DNA from: UTCFX2 sp963726375
GTDB lineage: Bacteria; Chloroflexota; Anaerolineae; Anaerolineales; UBA4823
Length of the DNA stretch: 64,000 bases
Assembly (NCBI GenBank): GCA_963726375.1
Contig: CAVSCE010000006.1
Location: 62,001-126,000 of the forward strand
Direction of reading: 5' to 3'
Below the pieces are notes generated by a model that saw only the letters and a program-made list of their open reading frames with translations, was not told where the DNA came from and searched no databases. The translations under genes and the position numbers were made by a program. How positions within the stretch are numbered: the stretch's first letter is position 1; each line of letters begins with the position of its first letter. Shown in pieces: positions 1 through 8,055 of this stretch.

Positions 1-1
1 G

Positions 2-124
2 GATGGGAATCCACAGCCAGGCTGCGCTATCGATATGGGCGTCATCCCTGTTCCAGGACGGATCACATTCAGTGGAAATGGTTGGGTTACGCGCATAAAG
101 GTTTCTGGAGAAACAACACCTTAA
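2..124 (+). CDS. C-terminal end of an unidentified protein (partial)
   Basis: Frame 2 is open from the window edge to a TAA at 122-124 and gives about 40 residues ending in GWVTRIKVSGETTP. I do not recognise the family; the piece is Gly, Val and Thr rich and looks beta-stranded. It stops 24 nt before the kinase start that follows, with a good ribosome binding site between them, so it is probably the last part of a gene in the same operon. Only the tail is present, so no function is assigned. Confidence 0.5.
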   Translation, partial: DGNPQPGCAIDMGVIPVPGRITFSGNGWVTRIKVSGETTP

Positions 125-148
125 ACCTGCCGCAAAGGAGATGAAGAT

Positions 149-1814
149 ATGCCATTACAAACTGGTCAGGTGTTGAATAACCGTTATCGGGTGGTAAAGC
201 TGCTCGGACAGGGAGGCTTTGGAGCTGTTTACAGGGCTTGGGATTCCAATTTGAACCGTCCGTGCGCGATCAAAGAGAACCTGGATACTTCACCGGAAGC
301 CCAGCGTCAGTTCACGCGTGAAGCAACAGTGCTGGCCAATTTATCGCACCCGAATCTGCCCCGAGTAACAGATCATTTCATCCTCCCAGAACAAGGCCAG
401 TACCTTCTGATGGATTTCGTGGAAGGCGATGACCTGGCAAGTATCTTGAGACAGCGCGGACCTGTTCCTGTTGCGCAAGCTGTGACATGGATTTCACAGG
501 TGGCAGATGCCCTAATATATCTTCATTCACGCCAACCAGTCGTTATTCATCGAGATATTAAACCTGCCAATATCCGTGTGACCCCGGAAGGGCGCGCAAT
601 GCTGGTGGATTTCGGGCTTGTGAAAATGTACAATCCACAGCTAAAAACAACGCTCGGTGCAAGGGCCGTTACACCAGGTTATGCGCCGCCAGAGCAGTAT
701 GGCCAGGGCAGTACCGATGCTCGTTCAGATATTTATGCACTCGGAGCGACTTTATATAATATCCTCACCGGCCAAGAGCCAATGGAGAGCGTCCAGCGGA
801 TGTCCGGTGCCCAAATGCGGCCAGCGAGTCAAATAATTCCAAGCGTGCCATTGCACATCAGTCAATCACTTGAACGCTCGATGCAGCTGCAGCCAACCCA
901 GCGCTTTCAGAGCGCTGCGGAGTTTAAGTCTGCCCTCAACCCATCCAGCGGGCAGGTAGTTTTCCGGTCGACCCCGGAGACATATGCTGTCCCTCCTGTT
1001 AGAACTCCAGCAGTTGATAGCGAGTGTGCGAGCACCTATCTCGAAGCCCCCTTCCAAACCCATACCGAAAAGGAATACAGGGATGTTGATAGGGATAAGC
1101 GTGGTTGCTGTTTTGTGTCTCATCGGAGTAATCTCTGCAGGAGGACTGCTGGCTGCCAGCCAGAACGATTCGGCCGACTCGACCTCGAATGCGCAGCTGC
1201 AGCAGACGCTCGCAGACCGGGTGAGAATGACATCCACTTCTCAAGCAGTTGGCACCAGCACCGCCCGCGTAAAAGCTACTCAACAAGGAATATTGAACCA
1301 GTTAGAATCGGATAAGAATTTGGTGTATGGCCCGACCTCAGGCGAGCTTATTCATGAGGAAGGCGAGTCGATAATTGCCCAGGAAGCGGGAGTCAATTTA
1401 CGCGATTTTGGCCTCGAGGCACAGTTCCAGAACCCATACCCGGCATCAGAAGGCGCCTGGGATTACGGTTTTCTTGTTCGTCATGAGACAAAAAACGTTC
1501 ATTTCCGCTTTGTGGTTCAATCGGACAAAAAATGGGTTTTGATCAATAATACTGGTGATCCAAATGGAGAAACTGTCGCTCAGGGTCAAATCGCTGCATT
1601 AAAAACAGGTGCCAATGAGACGAATCGGATTAAATTGATATTTCAAGGCAACCGAGGCTGGTTTTTCCTGAACGATACCCTCATTTCCGAGCTTGATCTC
1701 TCAGCACGGATGAATTCTGGAGAAATTTATATCGCCACAGGGATTTTTCAGAAATCGAAGAATCCTGGCGCGGTTACAAAATACTCAGAATACAGCATCT
1801 GGTCTATACCTTAA
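149..1814 (+). CDS. Membrane Ser/Thr protein kinase with extracellular sensor-like domain (frameshifted)
   Basis: Eukaryotic-type (Hanks) Ser/Thr kinase. Visible motifs are the glycine loop LGQGGFGAVYRAWD (residues 19-32), the ATP lysine in CAIKE (K42), the helix-C glutamate E58, the catalytic loop HRDIKPAN (D136) and DFG (D154). A Pro-rich linker follows, then one transmembrane helix (near 1085-1160) and an outer domain of about 200 residues that resembles a concanavalin/LamG-like fold (paired GxDYGFLVRH and GRGWFFLND-type segments). The first frame runs to 1315 and the second takes over at about 1015-1060, so a one-base indel splits what should be one protein of about 555 residues. The start at 149 follows AAGGAG. 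The kinase side should be cytoplasmic and the C-terminal domain outside, as in PknB-type receptors. The ligand is unknown. Confidence 0.85.
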
Positions 1815-1831
1815 CGAAGAGAAAGGAAAAA

Positions 1832-4154
1832 ATGAGCGATTCTCCTCCTAAAGATCTAAGTCATGAACCTCGTTCGGGTCTGGTTCAACGCGCCTCAACA
1901 CGGCGAGGTTTGATTTGGCTGACTGTTATCACCGTACTTTTTATGTTAATTGCTGTGGCTGGGATTGGCTTGTTTTTATCCAAAAAATCAGCCTCCGATC
2001 TGCTCACAAACCCGCCTCCATCGCTCGATGAACTCGCGCAGCAGTTCCCACAACTTTCTAATATCCTGCAAGACGACAAACTGGATTCCGTTTACAAACA
2101 ATTCATGGTCGCTTATCAAGAAGGCGGCCCGGAAGCGGCATATGAGCTGGCAAAGAAACGCGGGATCTTAAACGCGGACAATGAAGTTCGGATGACTTTA
2201 GAGTTGGATACAACCGAAAGCAGCTTGTTGCAGGAATCGTTGAAAGATCACGGGATTAAGGTCACAGCGGTAAGTGGAAAATTGATTGATGTGGCGATCC
2301 CTGTGGATGTACTCGAGAAGTCATTCAATTCGGACGAACCTGGTGCTGTTTTCATGGATATCTCGGGGTTGGAAAACATCATCCGAATCCGACTTCCTAA
2401 ACCGGCCAATGAAGATGTGGGATCTGTCGAGACGGAAGGAGCAGCTGTCATCGGAGCCGATATCTGGAACGCTGCCGGGATCACTGGCAGGGGGATTGAG
2501 AATCGGCGTGCTAGATGTCGGCTTCGATGGCTACAAAGAGCTGCTCGGCAGCGATCTGCCAGCGAACGTGGTGGCGAAATCCTTTATTGCGGGAATGGAG
2601 ATCGATCAGACTGGCAGCGTGCATGGCGCAGCTGTATCAGAAATCATCCATGATATTGCCCCAGATGCAGAGCTTTTTTTTGCCGATTACCAGACTGTCG
2701 CTGAAAAACAGGAAGCTGTAGATTGGTTGATGTCTCAAAATGTGGACATCATTACAAGCTCTACCAGCACGACCTTTGGAAGAAGGGACGGAAAAAGTTT
2801 TGTCTCTCAAATGGTCGATCAGGTATTCTCTCAAGGCGTCTTATGGGTCAACTCGGCTGGAAATACAGGTTATACGCACTACCGCGGGGTATTTACAGAT
2901 CAAGACGGAGATGGATACCATGAATTTGACAGGGGAGATGAATTTCTTGGTTTCTCACCGAGCGGTCCTGCATCTTTGTCCCTGGTTTGGGATGATTGGG
3001 ACAGGGCTACCCAGGACTTCGACATGTACATCCTTGACGAAGATGGGAACGAAGTAGCCAGCTCGACCGATACGCAATCTGGGGCAGGCTCAGATGCAGG
3101 CGAGTTCATATATTATGAATTCTCAGATGAAGGTCCCTATTACATGGCGATCTTTGCCTCGAAATATGACCGAGAGGTGACTTTCGATTTTTTCTTGAGA
3201 GATGGTCAGATCGAATACTATAATCCGGAATTTAGTCTGAATACCCCTGCTGACGCCGAAGGCTCTTTGACGGTAGGTGCGGTTTATTGGGAGACCAGCA
3301 GCCTTGAAGATTACAGCTCGCGCGGTCCGACCGACGACGGACGGGTCAAACCGGACATTGTCGCCCCATCAGGTGTTTCCAGCGCTGCTTATGGAGAGAC
3401 CTGGGATGGTACTTCTGCATCCTGTCCGCATGTAACCGGGGCGGCGGCATTGGTGCTTCAAGCATTTCCGGAGAGCACGCCTCAACAGGTCCGCGACTTC
3501 TTGTTGAGCCGTGCTGTGGATATTGAATTAAATGGACCTGATCCGGATACAGGTTTTGGAGCTTTGTACCTGGGCGATCCGCCAGATTTGATCCAAATTG
3601 AGCCAATTCCTACCCCGATTGAACCCACCCCCGCTGCTGAACCAATTCCGACGGATCAGGTATTTATTGAACCAACTGCCGCTCCTGAGCCTACCGCAAC
3701 TCCTGTCCTGGAGTCGAATCCAGGCGAAAATGAAACCGATGCAAGCACCCTGGTGGTGACACTGATCTTATTGGGTTGCGTTATTCTCCCCGGAATCATC
3801 GCTTTTGCGGGATTGGGTCTTTTAGGTGCGGTAGTTTATATGCGGCGTTCGCAGCCAAAACCTCAACCTCCTCACCATGACCGGAGAGATTGGGGTGCTG
3901 CTGATCTAATTGAACGCGCTCCGATAAAGCCGCCCTACGACGCAGAAGAAAAACCTGCGATCACGATTGTCTGCAGCCAATGCGGCAAAGAAAACAGACA
4001 GGGCACACATTTTTGTACGAGCTGCGGAACAGATCTGAGGATGGAGGGCAGCGCTTCAGCTGTAGATGCAATTTTCTGCACAAATTGTGGGAATCCGTTG
4101 CGACCAAATGCAAAATTTTGTCCGAAGTGCGGTCACCTGGTCAAGAAGATTTGA
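1832..4154 (+). CDS. Membrane-anchored subtilisin-like (S8) protease with C-terminal zinc ribbons (frameshifted)
   Basis: Peptidase family S8. The catalytic triad is visible as Asp in IGVLDVGFDGY, His in GSVHGAAVSE and Ser in GTSASCPHVTGAAAL. A transmembrane helix near the N-terminus (about residues 30-50) is followed by a region resembling an inhibitor prodomain, the protease, a PT/PEP-rich linker, a second transmembrane helix (near 3750-3840) and two CxxC...CxxC zinc ribbons at the extreme C-terminus (3970-4130). The predicted topology puts the protease outside and the ribbons inside. The frame changes at about 2485-2500, in a run of G just before the catalytic Asp; both sides align with the family, so I treat it as one protein of about 775 residues. 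It starts 17 nt after the kinase gene with an AGAGAAAGG-type ribosome site, consistent with co-transcription. Confidence 0.85.
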
Positions 4155-4184
4155 GAAACGGATCCCAATATTGAAGGAGATTTT

Positions 4185-5282
4185 ATGTCAAAGGAAACCC
4201 TCGGTTATGTGAAAATGGAATGGACCTGCCCAAAGTGCGGCAGCCGGAATCCAGGTCTAGAAAAGACCTGCCAGGGTTGTGGAGCCCCTCAGCCGGAAAA
4301 CGTCCAATTTGTTCAAGCAGCCGGGGAGGAAGCCAGCCAGGATGAATCCTTAAAGAAGATCGTTGAAAAAGGGGCAGATATCCACTGTGCTTTTTGCGGA
4401 ACCCGTAATCCTGCAGATTCTGAGAAGTGCTCGCAATGCGGAGGAGATCTAAAGTCAGGAGTCGCCCGAGCGAGTGGAAAAGTTGTTGGTGCGTATAAAC
4501 CCGAACCGGTGAAGCAAATCGCGTGTCCGAACTGCGGAGCGCAGAATCCAGAGACGCTTCTCAATTGCATCCAATGCGGTTCCCCTTTGACAAGACCCGA
4601 AGCTGGTGAACCTGCAGTAGGACCAGCGATTGGATCTTTAAAACCTCGCTCGAATATCCTTTTGTATATCGGGATTGCTGTGATCGCTTTGATTTGCGCG
4701 ATCGCTGCATTTGCATTATTTTCCGCCTCATCAACAAAAGAAACCCAGCTCGCGTCCGTCCAATCCGTCTCCTGGCAGACCATTGCTGCGATTGAAGCCT
4801 TGAGACCCGTAACTTACCAGACCTGGAAAGAAGACGTTCCTCAGGATGCTGACCTAGGTTCATGCCAATTGAAAGTTTATACGGTAGTAGATCACGCACC
4901 GGCTGGCGAGGAGACTAACAAAGTCTGCGGGACACCCTATACAATCGATACAGGCTCGGGGGTTGGTGAAGTTGTTCAGGAGTGCCAGTTTGAGGTACTA
5001 CGACCTTATTGTGAATATACTGTGGATGAGTGGCGTGTTGTCGACGAAGCACGCCTGGAGGGGAATGACCTGAATCCGGCTTTTGCAGATCCCAAATTAA
5101 ATCCTGAGCAGCGGCTCGGTGCACAAAGTGCCCAATACGTGATACGCTTCCAAACGGATGGTGGTGAGTACCGATATCCGGTGAACAGCCTGGAGGAATT
5201 TGAGCAGTTTTCCATCGGAAGTGAATGGCAGCTGATCATCAACGGTTTTGGACAGATCGTCGCGATCGAGCCGGTTGAATAA
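4185..5282 (+). CDS. Multi-zinc-ribbon membrane protein of unknown function
   Basis: A protein of 365 residues. The N-terminal 140 residues hold three zinc-ribbon modules: WTCPKCGSRNPG with CQGCGAPQP, CAFCGTRNP with CSQCGGDL, and ACPNCGAQNP with CIQCGSPLT. The first module resembles RanBP2-type fingers. One transmembrane helix follows (about residues 160-182), then an outer domain of about 180 residues with several Cys that I do not recognise. It lies 30 nt after the subtilase gene, whose C-terminus carries ribbons of the same kind, so the two products may meet at the inner membrane face. That link is inference. Its start follows AAGGAG. The operon ends here at a strong hairpin. Confidence 0.75.
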   Translation: MSKETLGYVKMEWTCPKCGSRNPGLEKTCQGCGAPQPENVQFVQAAGEEASQDESLKKIVEKGADIHCAFCGTRNPADSEKCSQCGGDLKSGVARASGKVVGAYKPEPVKQIACPNCGAQNPETLLNCIQCGSPLTRPEAGEPAVGPAIGSLKPRSNILLYIGIAVIALICAIAAFALFSASSTKETQLASVQSVSWQTIAAIEALRPVTYQTWKEDVPQDADLGSCQLKVYTVVDHAPAGEETNKVCGTPYTIDTGSGVGEVVQECQFEVLRPYCEYTVDEWRVVDEARLEGNDLNPAFADPKLNPEQRLGAQSAQYVIRFQTDGGEYRYPVNSLEEFEQFSIGSEWQLIINGFGQIVAIEPVE

Positions 5283-5289
5283 TAAAAAA

Positions 5290-5318
5290 AAGAAGCGCCA
5301 CTTGATGAGGCGCTTCTT
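5290..5318. terminator. Bidirectional intrinsic terminator
   Basis: A 10-bp perfect stem (AAGAAGCGCC with GGCGCTTCTT, 9-nt loop) is flanked by an A-run on the left and a T-run on the right. It lies between two convergent genes, so it can end transcription of the zinc-ribbon operon from the left and of hutH from the right. Confidence 0.9.
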
Positions 5319-5333
5319 TTTTAAAAGGGCTGA

Positions 5334-6857
5334 TTATCCGAGGCTCCCGATCGATTTTTCGACTTCTTCCAGTATCTCGCAAGAGCGCACAAGCTCTCTC
5401 ATTTTATTATGATCTGGATATAGCGGCCGGTCTTCGTCTAAGTGTGGAACATAGCGCCGGACGACCGATCTTGCGGTTAGAACTCCCTTTCCAGGAATAA
5501 AATCGCGAAAATCGAGCGCTTGTGAAGCAGCCATGAACTCAATTCCTAAAACCCCGTACGCGTTTTCTAAGATCTGGCCGTTTTTAATCGCAGTATTCAT
5601 CCCCATCGACACAAAATCCTCTTGATCAGCGGCTGCAGGGATCGAGCCTATGCTGGCTGGTGCCGAAAGGATCCGCTGCTCGACGATCAAGCTGTCGGCT
5701 GTGTATTGGCTGAGCATCATCCCGGAAAACATCCCGGCGCCTTTTGTCAGGAAAGCCGGCAGGCCAACGCTTAATGCGGGATTGGTGAGCCGGTTCAGGC
5801 GGCGCTCAGAAAGCACGCAAACCATCGTGACCGCAGCTCCGGCGAAGTCCATAGGAAGCGAAACCGGAGATCCCTGAAAGTTCGCCCCTGTGAGAGTCAG
5901 CCTTGCTTCTGGAATCCAGATCGGATTATCGCCAACCCCGTTTAATTCAATCTCAACCTGGCTTTTTGCGTAAGCCAATGCGTCGTGGGCAGCGCCGATT
6001 ACCTGTGGCGAAGAACGCATGGAGTATGCGTCCTGGACCTTCGTCTTTATCCTGCCTGTGACCAGGTCGCTGCCTTCAACACATTTTCTGATTGCAGTTG
6101 CGGAACGGATCGCACCTGCGAATCCACGGAGCTGGTGCAGGCGCAGGTCATATGGTTTCATGTTGGCTAATAAAGCTTCCAGGCTCATTGCGCAGGCGAT
6201 TTCGGCTTGTTTCAGCCAACGGTTCATATCGTAGATGTGAATGGCGCTGATCGCGGTCAGCAGGTTGGAACCATTGATTGCAGCCAATCCATCCCTGGCA
6301 TGGAGACCTGGAATTTGGATGCCTGCTCTTTCCATCGCCTGCCGACCTGGCAGTCTTTGACCTTGAAAATAAGCTTCACCTTCACCCATTAACAATAATG
6401 CGATCTGAGACATCGGCGCTAAATCACCGCAGGCTCCTACAGAACCCTTCTGACAGACGACCGGTGTGACGCCTTTGTTCAGCATCTCAACATAGGTCAG
6501 CGTAATTTCAGGACGGCAACCAGAGTTGCCATGCGCGTGTACATTGATCCGACCAGCCATAGCTCCACGGATCTGTTCAATCGGCAGCGGGTCGCCGATC
6601 CCGGCAGCGTGATTGTAGATCAAATACCGCTGAAATTGTTTGACCTGTTCATCATCCAGGACCACTTCTGAGAACTCGCCAATCCCGGTGTTGGTTCCAT
6701 ACATGATCTCATGCGCCGCCAGTTTTTCTTCTAACATCTCCCGGCATATTTGAATCCGCTTCAGAGCATCTGGATGCAGCTCGACAGCCTCTCCATGCCG
6801 CGCGATCCGCACCAGCTTCTCAACGGTTAAACCCGACCCATCCAAGACAATTGTCAT
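5334..6857 (-). CDS. hutH: Histidine ammonia-lyase family protein with Cys at the MIO serine
   Basis: Aromatic amino acid lyase family, 507 residues, the usual length for bacterial HutH. The enzyme deaminates histidine to urocanate through an MIO cofactor formed from an Ala-Ser-Gly triad. Here the triad reads Ala-Cys-Gly in GSVGACGDLAPMSQ; the Cys is residue 143 (codon at 6429-6431), the position equivalent to Ser143 of the Pseudomonas enzyme. Other family signatures are present, such as YGTNTGIGEFS and QDxxSMG-type sequence near the C-terminus (EDFVSMGMNTA). The start at 6857 follows AAGGAG. No other hut genes are nearby, so the substrate (His, Tyr, Phe or another amino acid) is not settled by context. 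The gene is divergent from the EamA transporter. Confidence 0.85.
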   Translation of the reverse strand: MTIVLDGSGLTVEKLVRIARHGEAVELHPDALKRIQICREMLEEKLAAHEIMYGTNTGIGEFSEVVLDDEQVKQFQRYLIYNHAAGIGDPLPIEQIRGAMAGRINVHAHGNSGCRPEITLTYVEMLNKGVTPVVCQKGSVGACGDLAPMSQIALLLMGEGEAYFQGQRLPGRQAMERAGIQIPGLHARDGLAAINGSNLLTAISAIHIYDMNRWLKQAEIACAMSLEALLANMKPYDLRLHQLRGFAGAIRSATAIRKCVEGSDLVTGRIKTKVQDAYSMRSSPQVIGAAHDALAYAKSQVEIELNGVGDNPIWIPEARLTLTGANFQGSPVSLPMDFAGAAVTMVCVLSERRLNRLTNPALSVGLPAFLTKGAGMFSGMMLSQYTADSLIVEQRILSAPASIGSIPAAADQEDFVSMGMNTAIKNGQILENAYGVLGIEFMAASQALDFRDFIPGKGVLTARSVVRRYVPHLDEDRPLYPDHNKMRELVRSCEILEEVEKSIGSLG

Positions 6858-7083
6858 TGTTTTCTCCTTATTCAGCGAGGATTGCAGAAGATTATTGAGA
6901 TTGGAGCTTTTGTTTCTACCTGTACAAGCTTAGCGTAAAATCGATGAATGGGCAAGTGATAAAAATCAGTCTTATCCAGAATGGAAATCCGAACTTTCTT
7001 TATTGCTCATGAGAATTATTCCTTAGACTTCCCGCAAAGTGGTAATATTCATCTGAAATTTCCCATATTTACGGAGGACCGTT

Positions 7084-8052
7084 TTGAGCACCGCTGCACC
7101 CAGACAACCCGCGTCTAAAGATATGACGCGTGGCTATTTAATCTGCATCACTGCCACAGTCATATGGTCATCTACGGCGATATTCATTCGCTATCTCACC
7201 GAAACATATAAAATCCCACCCCTCGTGCTTGCATTCTGGAGGGATCTGTTTCTTGCCGTTGTGCTTGGAACGGCTTTTTATATCTTCAACCGCAAACGCT
7301 TGTTGTTAAAGCCTCAGGATCGGAAATTTATTCTCCTGTATGGACTTGTCCTCTCTCTTTTCAATTCGCTGTGGACGATATCCGTTGCTCTCAATGGCGC
7401 AGCAGTCTCCACTGTTCTGGCGTACAGCTCTGCGGCGTTCACAGCTGTGCTGGGGTGGTGGCTATTGGGAGAGCGGCTTGGATGGCTGAAGATGATGGCG
7501 GTTGCACTCAGCCTGATTGGTTGTGTTTTTGTCTCCGGGGCATACGATCCGTCTGCCTGGAAGCTGAATCCTGTTGGGGTGATCACTGGCCTTGCATCCG
7601 GCATGGGTTTCGCCGGATACAGTTTGATGGGGAAGCTTGCGTACGGTCGATCGATCAATCCCTGGACAGCCCTGGTTTATACTTTTGGAGTTGCGGCAGT
7701 ATTCCTTTTTGGTTATAACATACTTTCGCCTTGGCTTCCAACAGGGGTCGGATCAAGAGACCTTTTCTGGCTGGGTGGAGAAATCCTGGGATGGCTGACG
7801 CTTTTTGTGCTTGCGCTGGGTCCAACATTGGGCGGGTACGGCCTCTATACAGTCAGCCTGACCTATCTGCCTGCCAGCGTTGCCAATGTCATTGCCACGC
7901 TCGAGCCTGTGATGACCGCGGCGCTGGCGTATTTCTTGTTGGCCGAAAGGTTCACACCTCCGCAGTGGATTGGCGGCGCGCTGATCATCTCTGGCGTGAT
8001 TGTGCTGACAAATCAGCGAGCGAAATTACCTTTCTCCCTGAGCTCCAGTTGA
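7084..8052 (+). CDS. EamA/DMT-superfamily membrane transporter
   Basis: A protein of 322 residues with about ten hydrophobic helices in two EamA repeats of similar layout. The first repeat begins near ICITATVIWSSTAIF and the second near GVITGLASGMGFAGYSL. The C-terminal segment LEPVMTAALAYFLLAERF is typical of drug/metabolite exporters. The start is TTG at 7084, chosen because GGAGG sits 7 nt upstream. It is divergent from hutH with 226 nt between them; a link between lyase and exporter, for example shared control, is possible but not shown. Substrates of such exporters are usually amino acids or other metabolites. Confidence 0.88.
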   Translation: MSTAAPRQPASKDMTRGYLICITATVIWSSTAIFIRYLTETYKIPPLVLAFWRDLFLAVVLGTAFYIFNRKRLLLKPQDRKFILLYGLVLSLFNSLWTISVALNGAAVSTVLAYSSAAFTAVLGWWLLGERLGWLKMMAVALSLIGCVFVSGAYDPSAWKLNPVGVITGLASGMGFAGYSLMGKLAYGRSINPWTALVYTFGVAAVFLFGYNILSPWLPTGVGSRDLFWLGGEILGWLTLFVLALGPTLGGYGLYTVSLTYLPASVANVIATLEPVMTAALAYFLLAERFTPPQWIGGALIISGVIVLTNQRAKLPFSLSSS

Positions 8053-8055
8053 TCC

